A DNA stretch of 64,000 nucleotides from Flavobacterium aquicola (GTDB taxonomy: Bacteria; Bacteroidota; Bacteroidia; Flavobacteriales; Flavobacteriaceae). Position numbers and translations under genes: made by a program. The notes beneath the pieces were generated by a model that worked only from the letters and a program-made list of their open reading frames with translations, was not told the DNA's origin and did not search any database. Location of the stretch: positions 124,001 through 188,000 of the forward strand of contig NZ_QUNI01000007.1 of assembly GCF_003385115.1 (NCBI RefSeq), in the 5' to 3' direction. Below, piece after piece: positions 8,295-18,445 of this stretch (positions are counted from its first letter, which is position 1; the number at the start of each line of letters is the position of its first letter).

Positions 8295-9770
8295 TTAGTT
8301 TTTTTGATCCCACCATACTTTTTGTATGATTGAATTTCTTTGGGCAATGTTAGGGTTTCTGTCTACTTCATTTTGAGCATAAAATAAAATACTTGGAACG
8401 GTGTTTCCTGTTAATATTGAAGTACGTGAAGATATTCTGTTTCCTTTCGAATAGTCTTCTGTTCCGAATGTTACTACCTCTGGGAATTTTGTTCTTGTAC
8501 TTTCTATATACGCTTCTATATTGTTAACATTTGCTAAAGCTGCCCATTTTTGTACAATTACTTGTCGAACGGCTTGTTCTGTTGGTAAGCCTGTAACAAA
8601 TTCATAAGCTCCTCCTGTAGCTGTTAAAGCAGTTGCTTCAGCTATTGGTAGACCGTAAGTTTTGAATGAATTCTCAACACCTAAATCATATTTTGCTTTA
8701 GCTCCCGATTGACCAGAATATCTAATTAATGCTTCAGCTTGTAAAAAGTTGCTTTCTGAAACAGTCATTAAATAAACTGGAGTGGTTTGTTTTACGTTTG
8801 GTCTTGCATAATTCACGGCAGTATTTGTGAAGTTCTCGCCATCTCCTTGATTTAATGCAGGGTAAGTTGAAGTAGCTGTAGGTCTATAAACTGCCACTTT
8901 TCTGGGGTCATTATTTAGCACATAAAACTGCATTAAAGTGTTGCTTGCAATGTGGTTAATATCTCCTAATCCATCACCAGAAGAAAGGTTAACTTCATAA
9001 AAAGGATTACGTCGAGAAGTTTGCTCAATAAATTTGGCAAAGGCGGCGTCAGTTGTTATAAAATTATTTTGTGCTAAAAGTGTTTTTACTGCAGCAGGAT
9101 TAGCTTGCGGAGTATAAGACATACGCATATAAATTTTTAATTTAAGCGTATTTGCAAATTTAATCCAATCTGCCATAACTCCTCCATAAATAACATCTTG
9201 ATTACCAAATCCTGAAGCTACTGGATTCGCATTGTATGCGTTTACAGCTGCGTCAATTTGTCTAATTAAATCAGCGTATATTTCATTGCCTGGAGTAACT
9301 TTTGGTTTTACATTTGCCACTCCTTCAAGCGCTTCAGTGTAAGGAACATCGCCAAAAACGTCTACTAATACTTGAAATGTATATACTTGTAACAATTTAG
9401 CAATAAGTACTTTTCCTGTATTTCCTTGTTTTTCTGATTCGGTTATTACAAATTTTAAATCGTTTAAACCTCCAGAATATAGTTCGTTCCAAGTTCTATC
9501 TCCAAAAGAAGTTGGAAGATTGTATTGATCTATAATATCATATTGTCCTGCACTAGGAGCTTGTGTGTAATATTGCGCATAGAACCCTCCTAGGTTTGCA
9601 AGCTCTCCACCAGTTATGGCAATTATTGAGGCTTCAGCTGAGGCTAGTGCTAAATCTGGCGTTATGGCTGTAGGAGTATTAGGATCGGTATTGATGTTTA
9701 ATTCGTTTTCGCAAGAGGTTACTGTTCCCAGCGAAAAGAGTAGTATTAATATTTTATGTATATTTTTCAT
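8295..9770 (-). CDS. SusD/RagB-like outer-membrane lipoprotein (SusD-like_2 type)
   Basis: A 491-residue protein with lipobox GTVTSC20 followed by ENELNINTDPN, the SusD start pattern. Internal landmarks of the SusD-like_2 group are seen: VDVFGDVPYTEAL near 140, DWIKFANTLKLKIYMRMSY near 215 and NFLQAEALIRY near 340. SusD proteins are helical TPR-containing lids that capture a ligand on the cell surface and pass it to SusC. It lies 12 bp after the SusC gene. This subgroup is not limited to glycans; some members are thought to bind peptides or other ligands, so the substrate is open. Confidence 0.92.
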   Translation of the reverse strand: MKNIHKILILLFSLGTVTSCENELNINTDPNTPTAITPDLALASAEASIIAITGGELANLGGFYAQYYTQAPSAGQYDIIDQYNLPTSFGDRTWNELYSGGLNDLKFVITESEKQGNTGKVLIAKLLQVYTFQVLVDVFGDVPYTEALEGVANVKPKVTPGNEIYADLIRQIDAAVNAYNANPVASGFGNQDVIYGGVMADWIKFANTLKLKIYMRMSYTPQANPAAVKTLLAQNNFITTDAAFAKFIEQTSRRNPFYEVNLSSGDGLGDINHIASNTLMQFYVLNNDPRKVAVYRPTATSTYPALNQGDGENFTNTAVNYARPNVKQTTPVYLMTVSESNFLQAEALIRYSGQSGAKAKYDLGVENSFKTYGLPIAEATALTATGGAYEFVTGLPTEQAVRQVIVQKWAALANVNNIEAYIESTRTKFPEVVTFGTEDYSKGNRISSRTSILTGNTVPSILFYAQNEVDRNPNIAQRNSIIQKVWWDQKN

Positions 9771-9782
9771 AATGTTTCTTTA

Positions 9783-12700
9783 TTAAAAGTTTGCTTTTAG
9801 ACTAAAACCAATACTTCTTGTTGATGGATTAGCACTAAACTCACCAAATTGACCTTCTAGATCGGTTCCAAACGTTGATGTTTCTGGGTCAATATACTGA
9901 TTGCTGCTTGGTGTCCATAAGAATAAATTTCTTCCAACTACAGAAAAAGAAAGTGTGTTTATCGGAGTAGATTTTAAAAAAGTTTTAGGGAATTGGTAAC
10001 TAATAATAATTTCTCTCAGTTTTACAAATGATTTGTCTATTACAGTCTCTCTATTATTAGCAACTGCACTATAATAATCATCTTGATGTTCCATATCTAT
10101 TGGAGTCGTGTTGGGTTTATAGGTAACTGTTCCATCAGCAGCGGTTGTTTTAGTTACAGAACCTGGAACAATCCACGGTTGTCTATCATTGATGGTTGTT
10201 GTTATAGAATTTCCTGTAAAACGTGTAATATCTGCTGTTCTAGAATACATTAATCCACCTTGGCGAATGTCAAATGAGAAGTCTAAAGTTATGTTTTTAT
10301 AACTAAGAGTGTTTCCAATACCCATCGTGTAGTCATATTGAGTATCTCCATATATTTGTTTTATTGGTGAAGCTACTGGTATTCCGTTAACGTCAACTAC
10401 AATATTTCCGTCAGGGTCAGTTTCTGGAACACTGCCTTCAATCAACGCAAGAGGTGAACCTTCTTTTGCAATTAATGCTGTTGTAGATAATCCTCCTAAA
10501 TTAAGTCTTCCCGTACCAGTTTCTAATTTTTCTAACATAGAATTATTTCTTGCAAAGTTTACAGTTGTTGACCATCCAAAACCATTGTTTTTAGGCTTTA
10601 AGAAGTTAAGTGTTACTAATGCTTCAATTCCTTCATTAGATATTGTTCCGACATTAGCCGTTTGTGTAGTATATCCTGTTGATGCAGCAAGATCTACAGG
10701 TACAATTTGATGAACGATTTTTGATTTATAGTAAGAGAAGTCTAAGTTTATAAAATTTTTGAAAAGTGAAGCTTCTATACCAAATTCATATTCTTTTCTT
10801 CGTTCAGGTTGTAAATCTGGATTTGCTGCTCTATTACCAACTTCATACCCGTTTACTCCGCTGAAAGGGTAAGTTAAGTTTCCAAAACCAAGTCCTACTG
10901 TTCCTTTTGTGTACACAGATCCAACTTGATATGGATTAGTATCAACCCCTGTTTCTCCATAGTTAGCTCTTAATTTTCCAAAATTTACGATGTCTTTAAT
11001 TTCAGGAAAAGTATCAGTAAATACCCAGCTCGCATTAATACCTCCGTACAGCACTGATCGATTTGCTTCTGGTAATGTAGAATACCAGTCATTTCTTAAA
11101 GTTCCTGTTAAATACAATTGTTTTTTAAATGACAGGGTACTGGTGTTGTATATTCCATAAAGCTTTCTTTTTGATATACTAGAAGTGGCAATAGCACTTT
11201 CTGTGGAGTTATCAAAAGAATGAAAACCAGCAATATCTTGGCTTTTTACACTTCCAGAAATAGTGCTAAAATCTCTCTGATTTACATTGAAACCAAATGA
11301 AGATTCTAATTCTAAATCAGAACTAAGTTCAAGGTTTAAATTATACAAAAATTCATGGTTAACTTGTTTGTTTAGAGATTTGGATTCAAAATAACTACCA
11401 GGCTGCTCTGTTGAAGATCCATCATTCGGACTTCCAGGCAGAGCATCAACTCTTTCCTGCCATACAGCTAGGCTTTCGGAAGATTGATCTATACCAAATC
11501 TGTATATTACATTTGACCATGAGTTTAATTCGTAATTAAGATCTATTGAGCCGTAAATTCTATCTTTAGTGAACTTTGATCCGTTTTCATTTAATGTGAA
11601 ATAAGGATTTGTAACACCGTAAGGAGTATAATAATTTGAAACAGTATTAAAAGGGTCGTTTTTGTAGTCTTTAAATTCTGTAATTGAAATATCAGTTGGG
11701 ATTTGCATCAAGTTATTCATAACTGTCAATCCTTGACCGGTTGCTACGCCACTTCCACTAGTGCTTACATAATTTAAATTTCCGCCTATTGTAAGTTTTT
11801 TTACTTTTGTACTTGCTGATAAACCTAATGTATTTCTATTGAATGCATCAGCCTCAGTTGGCATAATTCCATCTTGACTTGAGTTAGAGTAGGATAATCT
11901 AACTGTAGAATCTCCAGTACCACCAGAAATGGATAAGGAATTTAAATAGCTTGTTCCCGTATCAAAAAAATGCTCCAATTGGTCTTCTTGAAAAGAGAAT
12001 GGTTTTATTTTTTGTGCATTATCAACAACATTTCCCCATGGTTTTATTGCTCCGTCAAACTTAGGTCCCCATGATCCATTTTCGCCTAGAAAATGCTGAG
12101 CATTCCAGCCTTGTCCAAATTGATCTTGATATTTTGGTGTTCTTAGGATTTCTGTGAAATTAGTTGCATTAGAATAGCTAATTTCCATTTTTCCAGATTT
12201 TCCTTTTTTTGTTGTAATAAGGATAACACCACTTGCAGCTCTAGATCCGTATAAGGCTGTTGCAGCTGCTCCTTTAAGAAGTGACATTGTTTCGATATCT
12301 TCTGGATTTATGTCTCCAGATCCACGACCAAAATCATAACCTCCGCTTAAGTCATCAGAGTAGCTTGATCCATTATTTATTGGAATCCCATCAACAACAT
12401 AAAGAGGCTGATTGTTTCCTGTCAAACTGCTAAAACCTCTGATGATTACTCCTGATGAAGCTCCTGGATCTGAGGATGCACTAGAAATTGTTACGCCAGC
12501 GACTTTTCCTTTTAGTGCATCAGCAATATTAGATTGTGAAGATTTGTTTAGTTCTTCTGATCCAACAGTCGTAGCTGAGTAGCCTAGCGATTTTTTTTCT
12601 CTCTTAATACCTAGTGCGGTGGTAACAACGACGCTTTCTAGTTGTGTAGCATCATTGGTTAACTTAACGTTTAACGTTGTAGAACTTGCAGATTTCTCTG

Positions 12701-12941
12701 TAGATTTCATCCCAATGTAACTAAATATCAATACATCACTTGGGGCTGCTTTGATAGAATACTTTCCATCGAAATCTGATTGAGTTCCATTTTTTGTTCC
12801 TTTTATTAACACACTAACACCCGGTAAAGGCATGCCTGCGTTATCAGAAACAATTCCTGAAACAGATCTTTCTTGCGCAAATGTTAGTTGCGCCACTAGT
12901 ACCACAAGGAGTACTAGGAATCCATTGAACTTTAGTTTCAT
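9783..12941 (-). CDS. SusC/RagA-type TonB-dependent outer-membrane transporter
   Basis: A 1052-residue protein with signal peptide (cleavage about residue 22, TFAQ). Then comes a carboxypeptidase-regulatory-like domain (VSGIVSDNAGMPLPGV, about 26-105), a TonB-box-like ESVVVTTALG near 105, a plug with VIIRGFSSLTGNNQPLYVVDG, and the SusC signature GSRAASGVILITTKKG near 235. A 22-stranded barrel ends in Phe (SLKANF). It imports a ligand captured by the SusD-like partner using TonB energy. No sigma/anti-sigma gene adjoins it. Its first 120 residues and upstream DNA are nearly the same as those of the other SusC gene in the window. Confidence 0.96.
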   Translation of the reverse strand: MKLKFNGFLVLLVVLVAQLTFAQERSVSGIVSDNAGMPLPGVSVLIKGTKNGTQSDFDGKYSIKAAPSDVLIFSYIGMKSTEKSASSTTLNVKLTNDATQLESVVVTTALGIKREKKSLGYSATTVGSEELNKSSQSNIADALKGKVAGVTISSASSDPGASSGVIIRGFSSLTGNNQPLYVVDGIPINNGSSYSDDLSGGYDFGRGSGDINPEDIETMSLLKGAAATALYGSRAASGVILITTKKGKSGKMEISYSNATNFTEILRTPKYQDQFGQGWNAQHFLGENGSWGPKFDGAIKPWGNVVDNAQKIKPFSFQEDQLEHFFDTGTSYLNSLSISGGTGDSTVRLSYSNSSQDGIMPTEADAFNRNTLGLSASTKVKKLTIGGNLNYVSTSGSGVATGQGLTVMNNLMQIPTDISITEFKDYKNDPFNTVSNYYTPYGVTNPYFTLNENGSKFTKDRIYGSIDLNYELNSWSNVIYRFGIDQSSESLAVWQERVDALPGSPNDGSSTEQPGSYFESKSLNKQVNHEFLYNLNLELSSDLELESSFGFNVNQRDFSTISGSVKSQDIAGFHSFDNSTESAIATSSISKRKLYGIYNTSTLSFKKQLYLTGTLRNDWYSTLPEANRSVLYGGINASWVFTDTFPEIKDIVNFGKLRANYGETGVDTNPYQVGSVYTKGTVGLGFGNLTYPFSGVNGYEVGNRAANPDLQPERRKEYEFGIEASLFKNFINLDFSYYKSKIVHQIVPVDLAASTGYTTQTANVGTISNEGIEALVTLNFLKPKNNGFGWSTTVNFARNNSMLEKLETGTGRLNLGGLSTTALIAKEGSPLALIEGSVPETDPDGNIVVDVNGIPVASPIKQIYGDTQYDYTMGIGNTLSYKNITLDFSFDIRQGGLMYSRTADITRFTGNSITTTINDRQPWIVPGSVTKTTAADGTVTYKPNTTPIDMEHQDDYYSAVANNRETVIDKSFVKLREIIISYQFPKTFLKSTPINTLSFSVVGRNLFLWTPSSNQYIDPETSTFGTDLEGQFGEFSANPSTRSIGFSLKANF

Positions 12942-13522
12942 TTTTAAAAATTTTGAATTAGTTGCGTAAAATTCATAATAATTTGTTAATTATCCTAATA
13001 TCTGAAACCCTTTTTTTGAGCAAGGCTTAAATTTAACATTATAACTTATTATTATGTTTGTGTTATAAAATTATATTTTTATTCTTTTTATTCGTGATTT
13101 TTGTAGGAAATAATCCTTACTGTTATGGAATTATAATTTCAGTTTTAGTTCTTTATTATCTGCTTATAAGGGTTTCTATTGTTTTGAAATACTGTTTTTT
13201 ATGTATTATTATTTGATTTATTTTACTAAGAAAAAACTTTCAGATGTTTTATTATTTTAAATCGAATTTGTTTGAGGTTATTTTGTGGACTTGCTCTTTT
13301 TATATAAATACGTAATTTATATTTTTAATTAATTGCGTATAATTGTTTTTGTTAATTTTTTATCAATTCAATATTTTAAGATTGTTGCGATTTTTTAATC
13401 CTTAATTTAGTTATAAGTTTATAATGAATGTGATATTTATATTGCTAGTAACTCCTTTATGGCATAATATTTCAGAGATTTGTTTTGTTGTATGTAATTT
13501 CGTCTAAAATAAAACGCATAAA
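12942..13522. other. Long AT-rich intergenic region upstream of the first susC
   Basis: About 580 bp without a credible gene on either strand. It holds the susC upstream region (conserved with that of the second susC for about 125 bp, 12942-13068) and one strong inverted repeat listed separately. No good TAnnTTTG box is seen at the expected distance before susC; the best match on the minus strand (GAATTTTA about 30 bp upstream) is degenerate. The rest (13069-13500) shows nothing I can interpret beyond high AT content. Confidence 0.6.
13039..13068. promoter_or_regulatory. 30-bp inverted repeat TTATAAC-N16-GTTATAA, candidate operator
   Basis: Half-sites TTATAAC (13039-13045) and GTTATAA (13062-13068) are exact inverse complements with a 16-bp spacer, and lie 98-127 bp upstream of the susC start codon. 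The same half-sites with the same spacer occur at 18543-18572, and a 12-of-14 match is found at 18416-18445 at the same distance from the other susC. A regulatory role is inferred from recurrence and position. Confidence 0.5.
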
Positions 13523-13549
13523 AAAACCATCAGCTAGGCTGATGGTTTT
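13523..13549 (-). terminator. Terminator of the upstream SusC/SusD operon
   Basis: Stem AAAACCATCAGC (13523-13534) / GCTGATGGTTTT (13538-13549) with a 3-base loop. In the minus direction it is followed by further T residues (A run at 13521-13526 on plus). It lies 26 bp after the stop codon of the second SusD-like gene. Confidence 0.92.
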
Positions 13550-13574
13550 AATTGAAATTATATCTCGATGTTAA

Positions 13575-15083
13575 TTAGTCAACATCCCAAAATAATTTAG
13601 TTTTTAATTTGTCTCCTCCAATTGAAGTTGAAGCAGCTTGATAATTAGTTGCATTTAAAGTTTGTTCTCTAATAGGGTATGCCATTCTTGATGGAATTTG
13701 ACCTTCGGCAGCTTGATCTGCAGAAGCCGGTGGAAGAAGTACAGGGAAGTTTAATCTTCTTGTCGATGTCCATCCTTCAAAACCTCTATTAAATTTTGCA
13801 TACCAAGATTGTTCACCAATTTTTTGTTGCCAAGTAGTTCCTGGAGCAGTTGCATAAGCAACAGATGGTTGATTTAAGTATGCAGTAGCTTCTGCAGTTG
13901 GAACTCCCCAATCATCCATTGATGCTTGTATTGCAGTAGTGTAATGAGATTCAATAGTTCCTCCAACTGCCACCCCTCTTGCAACAGCTTCAGCTAATAA
14001 AAATTCTACTTCAGAATAATCTAATAAGGTGCCCTTGAAAGTTGCAGACTTAATTAATGCACTTGGATGTGTAAATCTAGATTGGCTATTTTTTACTCCA
14101 ACAACTCCACCTTTATATCCAGTCACAGTGTATAAGTCTCCATTTGCATCAACAGCTCTATAGGTAGGTTTAAAATAGAAAGCTTTGCGAGGATCGTTTA
14201 AGGTTACTAAAGCGTCAACAAAAGGTTTAGCTGCAACGAAATCGTTTCTTCCTGAAAAAACTAAATCTACATAGATAGGATTAGTATTTGGTAAGTTGTC
14301 CATATAGCTTAATTTTGCATTATCGTCATTTGAAGTAAAGCCTCCTGCAGCTCCTGTTTGGATTGCTGCATCTGCAATCGCAGATTCTAATCCTGAAGCT
14401 TTAAGATTTATACCCAATTTTAATTTGATGCTATTTGCAAATTTTACCCAAGCAGTTAAATCATCTCCGTAAATTACATCTGCTGTATCAAATGCTGTTG
14501 CATCTGTGTCGATTGTTGCTATGTCCTTATTCAAACGAACAATAAGATCTTTGTAAATATCTACCGCTTTGTCATATTTTGGCAAGTAGTCTTTAGAGCC
14601 TTGTAAAGCTTCAGAGTAAGGGATATCACCAAAAGTATCCACCAATATTTGGTACGTATAAACGGTCAAGATATCAATTAAAATTAATTGATTTTTCTTT
14701 GTTACTGTTTTTGTTTCAAATTCTGGATCAGTGGCTAAAATTTCAGTATTTTCTAACTTAGTTTTAGCACTGCTTAGATCAGCTAACGGTCCTGCGTACA
14801 ATTGGTTCCAATGATTATCTGAGATTTTTCTTGCTGTCCAGTTGTAATTCGATTCATCCAAATAAGTGGTTTCTGTCCATTGTTGGTTAACCAGTCTGAA
14901 AATATTTTTATTAACGTTTGAGTTTACCATTTGTTCAGTCAATGTTTTTTCAGCACTTGTAAATAATGAAGATGCTGGAACCTGTGATGGGTTTTTATCA
15001 TCAACATTTAAGTCTGTAAGAGCATTATCATCACAGGAAACAGTGAGGATAAGAAGTCCTAAGGCATATATTATTTTTTTCAT
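13575..15083 (-). CDS. SusD/RagB-like outer-membrane lipoprotein (SusD-like_2 type)
   Basis: A 502-residue protein with lipobox LTVSC17 followed by acidic DDN, then NVDDKNPSQVP, the usual SusD-like_2 opening. Shared landmarks with the other SusD-like protein in the window are VDTFGDIPYSEALQG, AWVKFANSIKLKLGINL and EVEFLLAEAVARG, but overall identity looks modest, so the ligands may differ. It is encoded 11 bp after its SusC partner and followed by a strong terminator, giving a minimal two-gene uptake operon. It should sit on the cell surface as the ligand-binding lid; the ligand is unknown. Confidence 0.92.
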   Translation of the reverse strand: MKKIIYALGLLILTVSCDDNALTDLNVDDKNPSQVPASSLFTSAEKTLTEQMVNSNVNKNIFRLVNQQWTETTYLDESNYNWTARKISDNHWNQLYAGPLADLSSAKTKLENTEILATDPEFETKTVTKKNQLILIDILTVYTYQILVDTFGDIPYSEALQGSKDYLPKYDKAVDIYKDLIVRLNKDIATIDTDATAFDTADVIYGDDLTAWVKFANSIKLKLGINLKASGLESAIADAAIQTGAAGGFTSNDDNAKLSYMDNLPNTNPIYVDLVFSGRNDFVAAKPFVDALVTLNDPRKAFYFKPTYRAVDANGDLYTVTGYKGGVVGVKNSQSRFTHPSALIKSATFKGTLLDYSEVEFLLAEAVARGVAVGGTIESHYTTAIQASMDDWGVPTAEATAYLNQPSVAYATAPGTTWQQKIGEQSWYAKFNRGFEGWTSTRRLNFPVLLPPASADQAAEGQIPSRMAYPIREQTLNATNYQAASTSIGGDKLKTKLFWDVD

Positions 15084-15094
15084 TTCTTTTTGTA

Positions 15095-18000
15095 TTAAAA
15101 TTTAAATGTTAAGTTAAACCCAATATCTCTAGTTGTAGGAAGTGATCCTACTGAATATCCTCTTGAGCTATTTCCTGATGATAATCCACTTTCAGGATCT
15201 GCATAAGGTAGGTTTTTACTAATTATCCATAGATTTGAACCTAACAAACTTAATGAAGCACTATTTACAAATGTTCCTTCGAAGAAGTTTTTAGGAAAGT
15301 TGTAAGTAATAGAAACTTCTCTTAATTTTACGTAAGAAGCATCATATACAAATGCTTTGTTTGGCTCTACTAAATAACCGTAGTTATTATTAGGACTGAA
15401 ACCACCGGCGTTTTTAACTGCAACTGTATTTGGAGTTCCGTCAGGAGCTACGCCAGCATGTACAACACCATTTTCTCTGATATTGTCTACAGCGGTTTCT
15501 TTGTATAATCCTGTTGCAAGACCATAATACATGTCTAAAGAGAAAATGTCTCCGCCTTGTTGAGTGTCAATTAAGAAGCCTAAAGAAACATTTTTATAAG
15601 TAAATTTATTTCTAACACCACCCATCCAATCTGGAGTGACGTTACCAATATTGTTTGTCGCTGAGGTAGTAATTAAGTAACTACCAGTAGTTTGATCGAT
15701 AGTTTTTTGACCATTAGTATATACGTAGTCAGTTCCTTTTAGAGTACCGTATGCTTCACCAGGTGTGGCATTTACAGTAACACCACCTTGGAAAGATCCT
15801 AATTGTAAGTTGTCTACACCAGCTGGTAACGCAACAACTTTACTCTCATTATTAGACCAGTTTACGGTAATATCCCAGCTAAAGTCTTTAGTTCTAATCG
15901 GTGTAGCTGTTAATTGTAACTCTAAACCTGTGTTTTCGATATCTCCACCATTTACATAAGCATTTGTAAAAGTAGATGCAGATGAAACTGCAGCAGCAAC
16001 AATTTGGTCTACAGAGTTTGTTTTGTAGTATGTTGCATCAAAACCTAAGCGTCTGTCAAAGAAGCTAGTTTCTAAACCAACTTCAAATGATTTTGTTCTC
16101 TCTGGTTTAAGATTTGGGTTGTTATTGATACTACGGAATGGATTTGCTAATGCGTTTGTGTAAACAGGCTGGTTTTGGAAGTTTGGATTCCTGGAATATG
16201 TGTTTACTAAGCTCAATGCAGGAGCATCGTTACCTACTTCAGCATAATTTACTCTTAATTTTCCTAAGTTTAACCAGTCAGCTTTAAGTACATTTGAAAA
16301 TACAAATGAACCAGAAACTGCAGGATATACATATGAATTATTTCCGGCAGGTAAGGTTGAAGAAACATCTCTTCTAATAGATGCGTCAACAAAATAAGTA
16401 TCTAAGTATCCAACTGATCCTTGAGCGTAAATACCATCAACACCTGCCGCAATTTTTTGCTCTTTTGGGAAAGGTAATTCATAACGAGAATTAGATAATG
16501 CGTAAATCCCAGGAGTTACTAAACCTCCAATTGTTGAAGAAAGTACATTGTCTTTGTTAGTTCTTCTGATATTAGCACCTAATACTCCATTTAAGCTTAT
16601 GTCTTCTCCTAATTTCTTATTGAAGTTTAACATTAAATCATAATTAACTTCTTGGTAACTTATAGCAAATCTTTGATATCCTGATGCTTCGTCTACAGGT
16701 GAAAGACCAAATCCAGCAGCAATAGATCCTACAGCTCTTCTTTCTTCCTGCAGTTCGTTATAGGTATCTAAAGATACTCTACCAACAGCACTCATCCAAT
16801 CAGTAATTTTGTAGTCAAGAGATGCGTAGCTGAACAAACGTGTTCTTTCATCTGAAGAATAATTTTGATATCGTGTAAAGTATGGATTGTCCCAGTAAGC
16901 TGGTACTAATCCTTCTGGAGATGTTGGATCAGCCCAGTTCCATGTTATATTTTGGCCTCCAGAAGCTTTGTAAACTTGTTCTAAAGATTTGATGTCAGTG
17001 TTGGTTTGCCACCACTGTCTAAAAGCTCCCATGATGTTATCATTATATCCTGTAGAGTTTCTACCTACAGTGTTTTGCAATGTTACTGCTGCATATGCAT
17101 TGGCAGTTAATTTATCTGTAATTTTTTGGCTAAATCTAGCGCTTAATTGATTTTTTTTCAATTCACTATTTGGTAAAATACCTGTTTGATTTGTGTTTAC
17201 ATATGACATAGATAAACTAGATCTATCAGTAGATTTCTCAAGAGAAAGACTGTTAGTATAGGTTTTAGCGTCATTGAAAAATGTTATTGGGCCATTTTTT
17301 GCTGCTGTCCATGGAGTAGCTTTGCCAAAGTTTGGGGAATATGGGGTAAAAGCATCCCATTGGTATACAGGTTGACCATTGAAAGGGTCACCATATGAAG
17401 CATCATTTGATGTGTCAACTGTGTCTGGTGTTCCAGTTCCTAAGAATGAAGTCCCTAGTCCGTAACCAGATCCATATTTGTTTTGATACTCTGGAAAAGT
17501 TGATTTATCAACGGTACCAATAGATGCATTACTAGAGAAAGTGAAACCAACTTTGTTATCTTTAGTTGGCTTTCCTTTTTTTGTAGTAACCATTACTACA
17601 CCATTACTGGCTCTTGATCCGTAAAGCGCTGTTGCGGCAGCTCCTTTAAGAACGTTGATGCTTTCAATGTCTTCTTGATTAATGTCGGAAATAGTGTTTC
17701 CATAGTCATAACCACCTCCGCCAGTTAGCTGGGCTGACGCATTTGAATTTGAATTATCAACAGGTACTCCATCAATTACCCAAAGAGCTTGATTATTTCC
17801 TGTTAAAGATTTGTTGCCTCTAATAACAACGTTTGTGGAGCCACCAAAGTTTGTATTTCTTGATACTTCAAGACCTGCTACTTTACCTGAAAGAAGGTTT
17901 GCAACATTAGGAGTTGCAGTACCACCATTTAAGTCTTTTCCTTGAACTTGTTGTGAGGAGTATCCAAGAGATTTTTTTTCTCTTTTAATTCCCATAGCAG

Positions 18001-18319
18001 TAACAACTACGCTTTCTAATTGTGTAGCGTCGCTGGCTAATTTTACGTTTAGTGTTGTTGAGCTTGCAGATTTTTCTGAAGTCTTCATTCCAACATAGCT
18101 AAATACCAATACGTCGTTTGGTTGTGCTTTGATAGAGTATTTTCCATCAAAATCAGATTGGGTTCCATTTTGGGTGCCTTTTATTAATACACTTACACCG
18201 GGTAGAGGTATACCTGCATTGTCGGAAACAATCCCTGAAACAGATCTTTCTTGCGCAAAATTAATTTGCGTTACTAGTACTACTAAGAGTACTAAGAGTC
18301 CATTGAACTTTAGTTTCAT
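15095..18319 (-). CDS. SusC/RagA-type TonB-dependent outer-membrane transporter
   Basis: A 1074-residue SusC homologue. It has a signal peptide (INFAQ about 22), a carboxypeptidase-regulatory-like domain (about 26-105), ESVVVTAMG, a plug with VVIRGNKSLTGNNQALWVIDG, the signature GSRASNGVVMVTTKKG, and a barrel ending in Phe (FNLTFKF). The N-terminal 120 residues differ from the other SusC at only a few positions, while plug and barrel differ widely, as expected after duplication and change of ligand specificity or after local gene conversion. It forms an operon with the SusD-like gene downstream. Confidence 0.96.
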   Translation of the reverse strand: MKLKFNGLLVLLVVLVTQINFAQERSVSGIVSDNAGIPLPGVSVLIKGTQNGTQSDFDGKYSIKAQPNDVLVFSYVGMKTSEKSASSTTLNVKLASDATQLESVVVTAMGIKREKKSLGYSSQQVQGKDLNGGTATPNVANLLSGKVAGLEVSRNTNFGGSTNVVIRGNKSLTGNNQALWVIDGVPVDNSNSNASAQLTGGGGYDYGNTISDINQEDIESINVLKGAAATALYGSRASNGVVMVTTKKGKPTKDNKVGFTFSSNASIGTVDKSTFPEYQNKYGSGYGLGTSFLGTGTPDTVDTSNDASYGDPFNGQPVYQWDAFTPYSPNFGKATPWTAAKNGPITFFNDAKTYTNSLSLEKSTDRSSLSMSYVNTNQTGILPNSELKKNQLSARFSQKITDKLTANAYAAVTLQNTVGRNSTGYNDNIMGAFRQWWQTNTDIKSLEQVYKASGGQNITWNWADPTSPEGLVPAYWDNPYFTRYQNYSSDERTRLFSYASLDYKITDWMSAVGRVSLDTYNELQEERRAVGSIAAGFGLSPVDEASGYQRFAISYQEVNYDLMLNFNKKLGEDISLNGVLGANIRRTNKDNVLSSTIGGLVTPGIYALSNSRYELPFPKEQKIAAGVDGIYAQGSVGYLDTYFVDASIRRDVSSTLPAGNNSYVYPAVSGSFVFSNVLKADWLNLGKLRVNYAEVGNDAPALSLVNTYSRNPNFQNQPVYTNALANPFRSINNNPNLKPERTKSFEVGLETSFFDRRLGFDATYYKTNSVDQIVAAAVSSASTFTNAYVNGGDIENTGLELQLTATPIRTKDFSWDITVNWSNNESKVVALPAGVDNLQLGSFQGGVTVNATPGEAYGTLKGTDYVYTNGQKTIDQTTGSYLITTSATNNIGNVTPDWMGGVRNKFTYKNVSLGFLIDTQQGGDIFSLDMYYGLATGLYKETAVDNIRENGVVHAGVAPDGTPNTVAVKNAGGFSPNNNYGYLVEPNKAFVYDASYVKLREVSITYNFPKNFFEGTFVNSASLSLLGSNLWIISKNLPYADPESGLSSGNSSRGYSVGSLPTTRDIGFNLTFKF

Positions 18320-18415
18320 TTTTAAATATTTTGAATTAGTAGCGCAAAAATCATAATAATTTGTTAACTATCCTATAATATAGATGCTTTTTATGTATGC
18401 ATATATAATTTATTT

Positions 18416-18445
18416 TTTTAACTTATTTTTGTAATTATGTTATAG
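18416..18445. promoter_or_regulatory. Degenerate copy of the TTATAAC-N16-GTTATAA inverted repeat
   Basis: TTTTAAC (18416-18422) and GTTATAG (18439-18445) keep 12 of 14 half-site bases and the 16-bp spacer. The position, 97-126 bp upstream of this susC start, equals that of the site before the other susC. It lies within a conserved upstream block shared by the two genes (18320-18445). Confidence 0.4.

Noticed and set aside
6996..18319. Classification of the SusC/D region as a carbohydrate utilisation locus
   Set aside because: No carbohydrate-active enzyme, sulfatase or sensor is present, so a glycan substrate is not supported by the sequence.
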